A DNA stretch of 64,000 nucleotides from positions 186,001 to 250,000 of the forward strand of contig NZ_LJHY01000004.1 of the NCBI RefSeq assembly GCF_001295795.1, read 5' to 3'. Positions 16,092-24,612 of this stretch are shown one piece after another. Every line of letters starts with the position of its first letter. Within the stretch, counting starts at the first letter, position 1. Origin of the DNA: Novosphingobium sp. AAP83. GTDB taxonomy: Bacteria; Pseudomonadota; Alphaproteobacteria; Sphingomonadales; Sphingomonadaceae. A program made the translations under genes and the position numbers. Below the pieces are notes generated by a model that was not told the origin of the DNA, searched no databases, and worked only from the letters and a program-made list of their open reading frames with translations.

Positions 16092-16268
16092 ATGAGCAAT
16101 CCAACCCCGCGCGCCACCACCCGCCCGGCGACTTTCGCCCGCCCCGATCACTGGACCACTGATCCCGCACCCATGCCCAAAGCGGCCGAGCATCGCGATG
16201 ATCCTGATGGCATAGACCCCACCCGTTTTGGCGATTGGGAAAAGAACGGCATCGCGATTGATTTCTGA
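16092..16268 (+). CDS. DUF1674 protein (SDHAF4-like)
   Basis: A 58-residue protein ending DPTRFGDWEKNGIAIDF, the hallmark C-terminus of DUF1674/SDHAF4. In eukaryotes SDHAF4 chaperones flavinylated succinate dehydrogenase subunit A during complex II assembly; a similar bacterial role is inferred. The remainder is Pro/Ala-rich and disordered. It starts at the ATG at 16092 between rsmB (divergent) and a convergent DUF4112 gene. Confidence 0.8.
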   Translation: MSNPTPRATTRPATFARPDHWTTDPAPMPKAAEHRDDPDGIDPTRFGDWEKNGIAIDF

Positions 16269-16271
16269 GGG

Positions 16272-16718
16272 TTACCCCTCGATCACCCCTGATGCGGGGT
16301 GATGCTTGTCCAGATGCTTGCGCAGGATCTTAAGATTCTTCGTGTTAGACCGGAAGAAAAAGTCGAATGCATCACCCACCAGTGGCACGGCCCCCATCGC
16401 GGTATCGAACGCCACATTTGCGCCCATGCGCCACAGCTTCCACTTGGGTAGCCCCAAATTGCGCGCTTCCCAAACGACATAAGCGCCCATCACAGCCGTC
16501 AACACATCGCCCAACACAGGGACCATCCCGGCGATGGCATCCAGCCCCACATCGCGGCGGATGACCGGTATCTGGAAGCTGCGCTCCAGCACGCGTTCAA
16601 GCATTTCAACACGTTGGCGCACGGATGCGGGGTCATTGCCAAGGCCCGGCAGTTCTGGCCGGAGCCGTTCGGGCCGACGGGCTGGTGAAGGCGAAGCGTT
16701 GAAGGGCGGTTTGTCCAT
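16272..16718 (-). CDS. DUF4112 membrane protein
   Basis: A 148-residue protein with a basic, Pro-rich N-terminus. The DUF4112 core has LDAIAGMVPVLGDVLTAVMG and its repeat-like partner FDTAMGAVPLVGDAFDFFFR, each a hydrophobic hairpin ending in a GD pair. The tail is Lys-rich (NTKNLKILRKHLDKHH). The function is unknown. The ATG at 16718 lies just downstream of the solute-binding gene, probably in one transcript. Confidence 0.8.
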   Translation of the reverse strand: MDKPPFNASPSPARRPERLRPELPGLGNDPASVRQRVEMLERVLERSFQIPVIRRDVGLDAIAGMVPVLGDVLTAVMGAYVVWEARNLGLPKWKLWRMGANVAFDTAMGAVPLVGDAFDFFFRSNTKNLKILRKHLDKHHPASGVIEG

Positions 16719-16723
16719 GCGCT

Positions 16724-18190
16724 TTATTTGGGGAGCCACGCCATTGGCGGCAAGGGATGCCAGCCCCAAAGGTTCTGCGCAAAGCCATTGGTGCCGCTGC
16801 GCACCATCGACCAGCGCAAAGGCCTCGCGATGGGGATAAAGCCGTTGGCAGCTGTAATCTCCGCCTCAGCTTCGGCCAGCAAGGCAGAGCGTGCCTGCGG
16901 ATCGGTGGCACGGCGGGCTTCTGCCACGCGCTCATCACCAATCGGACTGCATACAGCCTTTTGCACACTACACGAAAGTTGGTTGAGGAACCACGTGGCG
17001 CGGCCATAGCGCGCGGCCACATCAATCAGGCGCAGATCGGCGCGATCCAGTTCGGGCACGCGGCGCACAGAAAGGCCGATCTTGGCAAAGCCGTCACGCA
17101 CGGCTGTAAACACGAGGCTGGAGCCCGGACCATCAGACATGGCGATATTCAGCGTAGGCAGTGCCCGTCCCGCATCTTTCCACGCCGCAACCCGCGCCGC
17201 GCCTTGGGCATGACGGTCAGCAAGGCTCATGCCCTGCCAACGCTCGCCAATCGTGCCAAGATCATCTTCGACATCGGGCGAAACGATCCGTGTGGTCGGC
17301 TGCCATCCACCGATATTGAAGCTGGCCAGCAGTTCTTCACGATCAATCGCCATGGCCAGAGCCTCGCGGTTGGCGGCATCGGCCAGAAAGCCATCGCCAC
17401 GGTCGACGATCAGGCCATACATGCCCGTCACCGGATCAAGCCGGACATTGCCGCGCGTCAAACCGATCCGCCCGGCCAAAGGCACGGTGTCCACTTTGCC
17501 ACCCAGCAACACATCAACGTAACCATCGTCAAACATGGCAACAGCTTTGGCCGGACTCGCAAAGGTTACAGCCAACACCCGCGCGCGCGTGGCAAAATTG
17601 GCTTGCTTGGGCAGGCCGCGCTTTTCGGGAGGAATCAGCGTGAAATCGTGAGCGCCATCGTCTCCCGTCTTGAACGTCATCGGCCCCACGCCTCGCCCAC
17701 CATAGTGCAAGCCAAGTTCAGGCTGGGCCAGTAAGGTCAGCAATTCCGGTACAGGCGCGACCAGATCAATCTCGATCACGCGATCAGCCATTACCCGAAC
17801 TTCATCAATCGCGGCCAGATCCAGCCCAAGGGCCGTGCCTTTCAGTGCGCCAATGGCCTTGCGCAGGGAGATCGCCGCAGCCTCGGCGCTGATTCGCTTG
17901 CCATCAGGCCAGATTCCATCGCGTAAGCGAAAGATATAGCTTTGCCCATTGTCCGTGACGATCCAACGGTCAGCCAGAGCTGCGACAACGCGGCCTTGTT
18001 CGTCAAAGCTGACCAGTCCTTCGGTTGTAGCAGCGCGGACCAGTTGAGCTTGCGGGGACAACCTCACGCCACGCTCTTTCAGTACCGCCGAATCACCGAT
18101 CACGGCAACGCCCAGCGCGCCATCTTGGCTTTTGCCACAGGCGCCAAGCGCCAGCACGATTGCTAGGATTGCGGAAAAACGACCGGCCAT
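16724..18190 (-). CDS. ABC-type peptide/nickel substrate-binding lipoprotein (family 5)
   Basis: A 488-residue SBP_bac_5 protein. The N-terminus has a lipobox (LALGAC) after a hydrophobic signal, so it is lipid-anchored in the periplasm. The family core is visible as GLVSFDEQGRVVAALADRW, then YIFRLRDGIWPDGKRISAEA, and later GMYGLIVDRGDGFLAD. These proteins deliver oligopeptides, nickel or similar ligands to DppBCDF-type importers. No permease or ATPase gene is adjacent, so it is an orphan here. The ATG at 18190 gives the lipoprotein signal. Confidence 0.83.
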   Translation of the reverse strand: MAGRFSAILAIVLALGACGKSQDGALGVAVIGDSAVLKERGVRLSPQAQLVRAATTEGLVSFDEQGRVVAALADRWIVTDNGQSYIFRLRDGIWPDGKRISAEAAAISLRKAIGALKGTALGLDLAAIDEVRVMADRVIEIDLVAPVPELLTLLAQPELGLHYGGRGVGPMTFKTGDDGAHDFTLIPPEKRGLPKQANFATRARVLAVTFASPAKAVAMFDDGYVDVLLGGKVDTVPLAGRIGLTRGNVRLDPVTGMYGLIVDRGDGFLADAANREALAMAIDREELLASFNIGGWQPTTRIVSPDVEDDLGTIGERWQGMSLADRHAQGAARVAAWKDAGRALPTLNIAMSDGPGSSLVFTAVRDGFAKIGLSVRRVPELDRADLRLIDVAARYGRATWFLNQLSCSVQKAVCSPIGDERVAEARRATDPQARSALLAEAEAEITAANGFIPIARPLRWSMVRSGTNGFAQNLWGWHPLPPMAWLPK

Positions 18191-18265
18191 GTGCCACAAC
18201 CTAGCAGAACACTGGACCAAGGTCAGGTCTTGTGTGGCCCGCTGCGCAAATGTCTCAATAGGGCT

Positions 18266-18640
18266 TTAGACTTTGCGCATAGGCCCGATGCCGTGGAACG
18301 AGATCGGCGGCTTTACAAAACGGGGCGTACCTTCGCCAATCACCAGTGGCGCGCGCGCCAGTTTTGGATCAATTTCTTTAAGCAAAGCAATGCCAAACCG
18401 GTTATCCTGTATCCATGCGACAACACCTTGGACCCAACCGATATTGCGCAAGTTAACCTCGACCTGGCTGCCACGCTGCACTGTCATAGGGCCTTCGGCC
18501 ATCATACCACCGGCAGACAGATTGCGCAATTTCACGCGATACTCAGCCTCGGAACCGACCAGACGCACCTCTGCCATCAGGAAAAGGCTGTCACGCGATA
18601 ACTGCCGATGGTCCATGTCCGTCACCAAAGGTCCTGCCAT
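18266..18640 (-). CDS. PilZ domain protein
   Basis: A 124-residue single PilZ domain, the common receptor for cyclic di-GMP. Both binding motifs can be read: RQLSR (RxxxR) near residue 9 and NLSAGG (D/N-x-S-x-x-G) near residue 41. A beta-barrel then covers WVQGVVAWIQDNRFGIALL. It may therefore bind c-di-GMP, with an unknown output. The ATG at 18640 is preferred; a TTG at 18691 would add 17 residues. Confidence 0.83.
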   Translation of the reverse strand: MAGPLVTDMDHRQLSRDSLFLMAEVRLVGSEAEYRVKLRNLSAGGMMAEGPMTVQRGSQVEVNLRNIGWVQGVVAWIQDNRFGIALLKEIDPKLARAPLVIGEGTPRFVKPPISFHGIGPMRKV

Positions 18641-18806
18641 TGCCAGAGTTTCGTCACGATTGCGGTGCGCCGTATGCGCCTGCACGAGCAATACTCACAG
18701 AAATTCGTAGCAGAACTTTGAAGAATTAAGGTTAACGATCCATTAGCCCAGACACAAATTAACCAACTTTAGCGGCCCCGCAGCCTGCACTACAGCAACC
18801 TGCACG

Positions 18807-19265
18807 TTACATATCGCGCGAAATTTTCTCACGCCGTTCATGCGCTTCCTGCGCTTCGACCGTCATCGTCGCAATCGGCCGGGCAACAAGGCGGCCAAGA
18901 CCGATCGGCTCTCCTGTCACTTCGCAATAACCATATTCGCCTTCATCGATCCGCCGCATGGCCGAATCGATTTTGGCAATCAGTTTGCGCTGACGATCAC
19001 GCGTGCGCAGTTCAATGCCCCAGTCCGTCTCGCTCGATGCGCGATCGTTGAGGTCAGGTTCACGAATCGGACCGTCCTGCAATGCTGAAAGGGTTCCAGC
19101 AGAAGCGGATAGGATCGACTTTTTCCATTCGAGGAGCAGTTTGCGGAAATAATCCTGCTGCGCCTCGTTCATGTAAGGTTCGTCGTCCGTTGGCACATAA
19201 TCACCTGACAAAGCGCGACGCGCTTTTGCCAAGACATCGATTTCGTCACTCAAGACCCCAGCCAT
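18807..19265 (-). CDS. dksA: DksA-type RNA polymerase-binding transcription factor
   Basis: A 152-residue DksA/TraR protein that binds in the RNA polymerase secondary channel and acts with ppGpp. It has a coiled-coil (about 35-110) with the tip stretch ETDWGIELRTRDRQRK, and a C-terminal module YGYCEVTGEPIGLGRLVARP followed by EAQEAHERREK. Only one Cys of the usual four of the zinc finger remains, as is normal for many alphaproteobacterial DksA proteins. Monocistronic. Confidence 0.93.
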   Translation of the reverse strand: MAGVLSDEIDVLAKARRALSGDYVPTDDEPYMNEAQQDYFRKLLLEWKKSILSASAGTLSALQDGPIREPDLNDRASSETDWGIELRTRDRQRKLIAKIDSAMRRIDEGEYGYCEVTGEPIGLGRLVARPIATMTVEAQEAHERREKISRDM

Positions 19266-19560
19266 TCGGCCCTCCGCGTAACAAGCTGCTCACCCCTCCC
19301 GGCCCGCTTCTTTTCCCTTTCAGGCGAACGGACTCAGTACTTGCGGGCCTATAGGCACCGCCCGAAAAGGGCACAAGCTATTTGGCGCATTCCCTGCATT
19401 TAGGATGGCCGATGCGCCCGCCATGGCAGGCAATCGTGTCTGCTGTGTTTCATCCCGCGACAGAAGGTTCACCGCGTTAATCATTTATTGACCAAGTTTA
19501 GAGACTTTGGCCCCATCGGAGCCACATCAGGATTGTGCTCCACCACAGGGGTATTGGGAA

Positions 19561-19905
19561 ATGACACATTCCTGGATAAAATTGGTTGCCGCCGAAAGCA
19601 GCCCTGGCGTCAACGCCGAATCGGCCAAAACGGCGGAATTGCTTGTAGCGTCTTGCTTGGCCGCAGCTACCAACGGCGATGGCAACGCGTTGTTCGATCT
19701 GGGCGTTGCTTATTCCACAGGCAGCCATGGCGTTGCCTGCGATCTTATTGAAGCACACAAGTGGTTCAACCTTGCCGCCGTTGGCGGCCACGAAGAAGCT
19801 GCCTTATGCCGCGCGGACATTTCTGACGAAATGACCGCACGCGAAATCGCCGAAGCCCAACGTCGCGCCCGCGAATGGCTGCGTGCAGGGCGCGCTGCTG
19901 CCTGA
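19561..19905 (+). CDS. Small Sel1-like repeat protein
   Basis: A 114-residue helical protein with one or two Sel1/TPR-like repeats: NALFDLGVAYSTG, then DLIEAHKWFNLAAVGGHEEA, the latter a textbook Sel1 unit. Such repeats make protein-protein scaffolds. There is no signal peptide. The ATG at 19561 is preferred over an upstream in-frame start at 19507. It converges on the FemAB-like gene with one base between the two. Confidence 0.72.
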   Translation: MTHSWIKLVAAESSPGVNAESAKTAELLVASCLAAATNGDGNALFDLGVAYSTGSHGVACDLIEAHKWFNLAAVGGHEEAALCRADISDEMTAREIAEAQRRAREWLRAGRAAA

Positions 19906-19906
19906 T

Positions 19907-21037
19907 TTACCCCTTCTTGAAAGGCGTGCGCTCTCCCAGCAGCAACTGGTCCTGCGCAATCCCGGCGCGCTCCCGCACCAGAAAATCTGCAACTGCGCGG
20001 CAAAAGCCGGGATCGACGATATAGTGGGCTGACCACGTCTGTACCGGCGCATAACCGCGCGCCAATTTGTGTCCACCTTGCGCCCCTGCCTCAACGCGGG
20101 AAAGTCCCAAGGCAATCGCAGCATCAATGGCCTGATAATAGCACAGTTCGAAGTGCAGGAACGGCTTGTCGATCAACGCGCCCCAATAACGGCCATACAG
20201 CGCATCGACACCAATAAAGTTGATCGCGCCTGCCACCGCTTGGCCATCAAGGAAGGCCAGCACCAGCAGCACCTTGTCTGCCATGCGCTCACCAATCAGG
20301 TCAAAAGCTTCACGCGTCAGGTATGGCCGCCCCCATTTGCGCGCCCCGGTGTCCTGATAGAAGACCCAAAACGCATCCCAATGCTCGGGTTTGATTTCTG
20401 CTCCGGTAAGCGCACGAATCTCGATGCCGTCTTGCGCCTTTGCCCGTTCCTTGCGCAAATTCTTGCGTTTGTCGGACGAAAGCACCGCCAGAAAATCGTC
20501 AAAGCTGGTATAGCCTCGATTGTCCCAATGGAACTGGATATCGCTTCTGAGCATCCACCCGGCTTCTTCGAACAACGGCAGTTGCTCTGGCATGATGAAT
20601 GTCGCGTGCGCCGAAGATAGCCCATTGTTTTCGCACAATTGTTCAGCTGCGCGCAGCAGCGGCAGGGCAAGCTCGGGCTGATCGCCCACCAGCAATCTTG
20701 GCCCGGTCGCAGGGGTGAACGGCGCGGCGATCTGCAACTTGGGATAGTATTCCCCGCCAGCTCTGGCCCACGCATCCGCCCACGAATGATCGAACACATA
20801 TTCGCCCTGGCTGTGGCTTTTGAGATAGGCAGGCAGGGCCGCAGCCGGACGACCATCTGCCCCATCGATCACAATCGGCAAAGGCGACCAGCCGCTGCGC
20901 GCTCCCACCGAGCGCGAATCCTCAAGCAACTTGAGAAAAGTGTGTGAAACAAACGGGTTCCCATCCCCGGCCAGCCGGTCCCAATCCCCGGCTGCGATTT
21001 CGGAAACTGATTTGTGGATTCGGGCTGAATAGGTCAC
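19907..21037 (-). CDS. FemAB-like / GNAT-fold N-acyltransferase (peptidogalycan biosynthesis family)
   Basis: A 376-residue protein with an acyl-transferase double-GNAT fold. The N-terminal half has NPFVSHTFLKLLEDS and the central part RKNLRKERAKAQDG; the C-terminal half reads YYQAIDAAIALGLSRVEAGAQG followed by HKLARGY. This is the signature set of the DUF482-type family often named peptidogalycan biosynthesis protein. The real acceptor is unknown. The GTG at 21037 with AAGG six bases upstream avoids overlap with the GDPD gene; an ATG at 21088 would overlap it. Confidence 0.8.
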   Translation of the reverse strand: MTYSARIHKSVSEIAAGDWDRLAGDGNPFVSHTFLKLLEDSRSVGARSGWSPLPIVIDGADGRPAAALPAYLKSHSQGEYVFDHSWADAWARAGGEYYPKLQIAAPFTPATGPRLLVGDQPELALPLLRAAEQLCENNGLSSAHATFIMPEQLPLFEEAGWMLRSDIQFHWDNRGYTSFDDFLAVLSSDKRKNLRKERAKAQDGIEIRALTGAEIKPEHWDAFWVFYQDTGARKWGRPYLTREAFDLIGERMADKVLLVLAFLDGQAVAGAINFIGVDALYGRYWGALIDKPFLHFELCYYQAIDAAIALGLSRVEAGAQGGHKLARGYAPVQTWSAHYIVDPGFCRAVADFLVRERAGIAQDQLLLGERTPFKKG

Positions 21038-21044
21038 GCAGGCC

Positions 21045-21824
21045 TTATGCCCCCAGCCCTGCACCCTCGGCAATAGGTCCATCGGCACAGTCAGCCGCCC
21101 GTGCGACCTGCTCTGCCGAGCGCACCGTCCATGTCAGCACAGGAAAACCGCGCTTGCGCTGTGTCGCCGCAAATTTGCTGGGCAAATCGCGGATATCCCA
21201 CGCCAGAAATTGCGGCTTGGCCTGCCAGAACGCCAGATGCAGTTTGATGCGCGCAAGAAGGGTGCGATTACCGTTTTCGGTGACCACCAACCCTTGCACG
21301 ATGTGCGGGGAATAGCGCCTGAACCAGCGCGAAACGCGCGGGTCAAAGCTCATTACCGCCACAGGCCCGCGATAACCCTCAAGCGCCCGGCGTACCGCCA
21401 GACATAGTGGCGCTGCGCGCAAGTCACCCCGGGATTTCAATTCGATCAGCACGGGCACGCGCCCTGCCACCTGGTTCAGGAATTCGCGCAGCGTGGGAAT
21501 GCAATCGGCGCTGCCGCTCAAACCGATTTTGGTCAACTGGTCCATCCGCCGGTCAAGCACTGCTCCGGTCTCGCCGGTCAATCGCTCAAGCTCCCAGTCA
21601 TGGAATACCACGGCCTGCCCATCGGCGGTGCGCTGCACATCGCATTCGATGCCCAACCCACGCTCGATCGCCAAGGCAAAGGCGGTGGGCGAGTTTTCCG
21701 GTACACCGCCACCGGTACCAGCCCCGTGCAGCCCTCGATGCGCGTAAGTTACCCCGCGCAACCAGCCCACACGCGCCGGATCAGGCGCGGTAACGAAGAA
21801 CCTGTCAAGCAGAGCGAATAGCAA
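21045..21824 (-). CDS. Glycerophosphodiester phosphodiesterase family protein
   Basis: A roughly 259-residue TIM-barrel hydrolase that splits glycerophosphodiesters to glycerol-3-phosphate and an alcohol. Motifs are TYAHRGLHG (catalytic His, Arg), then [19 protein letters not shown] and [13 protein letters not shown], with the second catalytic His and the calcium ligands Glu and Asp. No ATG or GTG fits the 5' end; the TTG at 21824 is my best guess and overlaps the end of ridA. The gene is in the ridA-GDPD-acyltransferase run. Confidence 0.86.
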   Translation of the reverse strand: MLFALLDRFFVTAPDPARVGWLRGVTYAHRGLHGAGTGGGVPENSPTAFALAIERGLGIECDVQRTADGQAVVFHDWELERLTGETGAVLDRRMDQLTKIGLSGSADCIPTLREFLNQVAGRVPVLIELKSRGDLRAAPLCLAVRRALEGYRGPVAVMSFDPRVSRWFRRYSPHIVQGLVVTENGNRTLLARIKLHLAFWQAKPQFLAWDIRDLPSKFAATQRKRGFPVLTWTVRSAEQVARAADCADGPIAEGAGLGA

Positions 21825-22272
21825 AGATAGCGTCGACTTCCACAGCCGCTCCCAATGGCAAAACCGGCACACCCACAGCGCTGCGCGCATGTTTGCCCAC
21901 ATCGCCAAACGCTGCAACCATCAATTCCGACGCACCATTGGCGACCTTGGGCTGATCGGTAAAATCTTTTGCCGAACTGATAAACGCGCCCAGCTTAACG
22001 ACGCGCTCAACCCGGTCCAACGATCCCAGCGCGGCTTTGACTTGCGCCAGAATCATCAAGCCGCATGCCTGCGCCGCTGCATTGCCGTCCTCAAGGCTGA
22101 CGTCCTTGCCCAACCGACCGGTTACCAGCTTGCCATCGATGAACGGCAATTGCCCCGAAACGTGCAGCAGTCCGCCCGCTTCCACTGTGGGCACGTAAGC
22201 CGCCACAGGCGCTGCGGCTTGCGGCAAGGTCAGACCCAACTCGGCCAAACGGGCTTCAACTTTATCGGTCAC
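21805..22272 (-). CDS. RidA/YjgF-family protein
   Basis: A 155-residue protein of the longer RidA-like subgroup. Family features are the opening [19 protein letters not shown], the central LHVSGQLPF and the C-terminal [21 protein letters not shown]. Classical RidA deaminates reactive enamines using an Arg; here a hydrophobic residue seems to occupy that region (VGVPVLP), so deaminase activity is uncertain. It overlaps the HAD gene by four bases. Confidence 0.82.
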   Translation of the reverse strand: MTDKVEARLAELGLTLPQAAAPVAAYVPTVEAGGLLHVSGQLPFIDGKLVTGRLGKDVSLEDGNAAAQACGLMILAQVKAALGSLDRVERVVKLGAFISSAKDFTDQPKVANGASELMVAAFGDVGKHARSAVGVPVLPLGAAVEVDAIFAIRSA

Positions 22273-22898
22273 GCGTCTTCTCCATGCATTTGTTCAAGGA
22301 TCCACGGCAGCGCCGCGTCCCACTGGTCAATCCGTGCGTGTGCGTGGCCCGCTTGATGCGCGCAATCGATGTGCGGCGCAATCATCGGCTCCCCACACAA
22401 GTGCAGCCGGATCACGTCGGGCGTCAATTGCCCGACCGAATCATGGTGCTGCGGCAGATCATCGATGAACAGTGAACGCGTTGGCTTATACTCATCGAGG
22501 ATCGCCTTCAACGCCGGTCCTTTTGGCCCTTGATTGGTGAATACCCGGGCGTTGATGCCGACATCTGCCAATTGCTGCGTGCGTGTTTCACGGCGATGAT
22601 CGTTCAGATTCGTCAGAATGACCACATCCGCATTCTCGGCAATTGTGTTGATCCCTGCCACGGCCCCGGCAATCGCTTGCTGCCGGTACATTTCGGTATC
22701 GAAAAAACGATTGAGCAAGTTCCAGATTTCTTCTGTCGGCACGGCACTGCCATCAGCGGAATAACGCAGCGCATTGGCAAAATCGGCCTTGTCCATCTTG
22801 AAGGTCACGCCTTCCTTTTCCGCCAGCCAATCGCGGAACGGGGCGACCATGTGCAGCAGCACCTCGTCACAATCGCTGATGATCAAGGGGCGGCTCAT
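22269..22898 (-). CDS. HAD-superfamily hydrolase
   Basis: A 209-residue haloacid-dehalogenase-fold phosphatase. Motif I is SDCDEVLLH (the first Asp is the nucleophile, the second the acid/base), motif II is VILTNLNDH (Thr) and motif IV is LFIDDLPQHHD. The cap region contains several aromatic residues. The substrate is unknown. It overlaps both neighbours by four bases, in the order DUF3572-HAD-ridA-GDPD-acyltransferase, clearly one operon. Confidence 0.84.
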   Translation of the reverse strand: MSRPLIISDCDEVLLHMVAPFRDWLAEKEGVTFKMDKADFANALRYSADGSAVPTEEIWNLLNRFFDTEMYRQQAIAGAVAGINTIAENADVVILTNLNDHRRETRTQQLADVGINARVFTNQGPKGPALKAILDEYKPTRSLFIDDLPQHHDSVGQLTPDVIRLHLCGEPMIAPHIDCAHQAGHAHARIDQWDAALPWILEQMHGEDA

Positions 22899-23125
22899 GC
22901 TAAATCCTTTCGTGCGGCGATCAGGGCCGCGGGCGAGATGTCGAGTGCCGCTGCCGCGTTGACAAGGTCACCTTCATGATTCGCCAAAAAATCGAGAACT
23001 GCGCCCAGAACCGCAGGTTCGCCTAATCCGGCGCGCAGTTCCTCGGGCGTGAGGCCTGTGAGCCCCAGAAAACGCTCGGCACGCAGGCCGTCAGACAGCA
23101 CCCAGCCAAGGGCCTGAAGGGCCAA
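22895..23125 (-). CDS. DUF3572 family protein
   Basis: A 76-residue helical protein: ALQALGWVLSDGLRAERFL, then LTGLTPEELRAGL and VLDFLANHEGDLVNAAAAL. This matches DUF3572, which is confined to alphaproteobacteria and of unknown function. The TTG at 23125 is the first usual start codon; protein-like sequence in frame continues upstream to about 23170, so the true start may lie there. First gene of the five-gene minus-strand operon and divergent from divK. Confidence 0.7.
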   Translation of the reverse strand: MALQALGWVLSDGLRAERFLGLTGLTPEELRAGLGEPAVLGAVLDFLANHEGDLVNAAAALDISPAALIAARKDLA

Positions 23126-23239
23126 TGCAGATGCATCAGGCGTGGAAGCGGGTTCGCGAATGATTGTCAGGGCCTTTCTCGGGCAATATGGGTGGTCCTG
23201 AAAGCGGCAAAGCCATGCCGTCCGGGAACACGATTGTCA

Positions 23240-23602
23240 GTGGCAAAAAGAATTCTGGTTGTCGAGGACAACGACCTTAACCGCAAGCTCTTCTGCGACC
23301 TTTTGCGCGCCAATGGGTTTGAGGTTGAACCCGTGGCCGATGGGCGCGAGGCTATTGCGAAGACGCACCAATTCATGCCCGATCTGGTCATCATGGATAT
23401 CCAGTTGCCCGAAGTTTCCGGCATGGACCTGATTACCGCGATCAAGGCCGATGATGACCTCAAGGCCATCCCGATCCTCGCTGTCACGGCCTACGCTGGC
23501 AAAGGCGATGAGGATTCGATTCGCGATGCAGGCGCTGAGGGGTATCTTGCCAAGCCTGTGTCGATTGGGCCGTTCATGGTAGCGGTCAACAAGCTGATCT
23601 GA
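23240..23602 (+). CDS. divK: Single-domain response regulator, DivK type
   Basis: A 120-residue CheY-like receiver without output domain. The phosphoacceptor is D53 in LVIMDIQLPEVSG, acidic residues are in VVEDNDLNRKLF, the Thr is in LAVTAYAGKGDE and the Lys in LAKPVSIGPF. The DNDLNRKLF start and D53 position match Caulobacter DivK, which relays through DivJ/PleC to control cell division and CtrA. The start is set at GTG 23240; TTG 23234 is possible. Confidence 0.88.
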   Translation: MAKRILVVEDNDLNRKLFCDLLRANGFEVEPVADGREAIAKTHQFMPDLVIMDIQLPEVSGMDLITAIKADDDLKAIPILAVTAYAGKGDEDSIRDAGAEGYLAKPVSIGPFMVAVNKLI

Positions 23603-23603
23603 C

Positions 23604-24185
23604 CTATCCGATTGTCCCGTTGCCAGCGTGCTCGATCACGAACGTGACCACTGTCAGGCACATTCCGGCTATAAAGCTTTTGTACGCATAGCTTAGAAAA
23701 CGGTATTTCTTGCGCTGGAGGACTTGGCCGTTCTGATAAATGTCGCGCAACATTGTCCGGAACACGGTTTCATCGGAATGAAGTTCGGCCAGAATTGACT
23801 CAGTCCATTCATCCTCATCCATATGGGTGAAATAGCCGAAGAACAGCGTGTTCGGCTTGGCACCGGTAACGGTCGCTTTGCCCGGTCCTCCAACACTGGG
23901 CAAGACGGCAAACACCGCGCACATGGCAGAGATAAACGCAAACACAGCCAGCACGCCAAGCGAAAAGGGTATTGGCCCGCTTCTGGCCTGCCCCACGGAA
24001 ATCGTGAACACCAAGAACGTCGCCCCCATCAAAATCGAGGCCTTGGCGTCTGCCATCTGGCTCAGCGAGAGATTGATCTGCTGCGTGGTGCGGACAAGAT
24101 GGATGGCGTGGTTGGAAAAGCCTGTCGGGGACAACATCGATGGTGTGGCGGCTGGCTTTGCGGACTGATCGCCGGTTTCGGCCAT
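23604..24185 (-). CDS. Pycsar-effector-family transmembrane protein (DUF5706-like)
   Basis: A 193-residue membrane protein. A helix carrying SQMADAKASILMGA (residues 42-55) runs into transmembrane helix 1 (51-66). Helix 2 is at 74-96. A cytoplasmic region (FFGYFTHMDEDEW, then RDIYQNGQVLQRKKYRFL) precedes a third helix at 170-187. This is the architecture of the Pycsar effector family, whose PycTM members damage the membrane when a cyclic pyrimidine nucleotide is made. No cyclase lies next to it, so a defence role is not shown. It is divergent from the ACP/sphingolipid operon and convergent with divK. Confidence 0.7.
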   Translation of the reverse strand: MAETGDQSAKPAATPSMLSPTGFSNHAIHLVRTTQQINLSLSQMADAKASILMGATFLVFTISVGQARSGPIPFSLGVLAVFAFISAMCAVFAVLPSVGGPGKATVTGAKPNTLFFGYFTHMDEDEWTESILAELHSDETVFRTMLRDIYQNGQVLQRKKYRFLSYAYKSFIAGMCLTVVTFVIEHAGNGTIG

Positions 24186-24335
24186 GGTCTTCCCTTCAGT
24201 TTTCGTATAATTTTCAGGTAATCGGGGATGACACATTGTCGCTGCGCTTGACAAGCAGGGGCAATGGCCGCTTTTCCGCCTTAATCGTCTGGCAGGGGCT
24301 AATCGCCCAAAGGCTGCCCGTTGGAGAAAAGAAAC

Positions 24336-24575
24336 ATGGATCGCGCCGCAACTGCCGAAAAAATCGCTGAACTGATTGAACCCTTTAACAAAAAGGGCGT
24401 TGCAGTCACCGAAGCGACCACTTTTGCCGGCGATCTGGAATGGGACAGCCTGACCGTGATGGACTTCGTCGCAGCCATCGAAGATGACTTCGACATCATC
24501 ATAAGCATGAACCAGCAAGCTGAAATTGAGACATATGGCCAGCTTATCGATGCGGTGACAAAACTACAGGGCTAA
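24336..24575 (+). CDS. Acyl carrier protein for sphingolipid synthesis
   Basis: A 79-residue dedicated acyl carrier protein. The phosphopantetheine-attachment Ser is in LEWDSLTVMDF (D-S-L), followed by the acidic helix AAIEDDFDI. It lies 37 bases upstream of serine palmitoyltransferase, the arrangement in which this ACP (AcpR-type in Caulobacter/sphingomonad nomenclature) supplies the acyl group. The ATG at 24336 has GGAGAA eight bases upstream. It differs from housekeeping AcpP in its shorter N-terminal helix and in its context. Confidence 0.88.
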   Translation: MDRAATAEKIAELIEPFNKKGVAVTEATTFAGDLEWDSLTVMDFVAAIEDDFDIIISMNQQAEIETYGQLIDAVTKLQG

Positions 24576-24612
24576 AATCCCGGTTGCCGAAGGCAGAGGA
24601 CAACATAAGCGC

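Noticed and set aside
23604..24185. A complete Pycsar defence operon
   Set aside because: No nucleotide cyclase is adjacent; neighbours are divK and the ACP-SPT operon.
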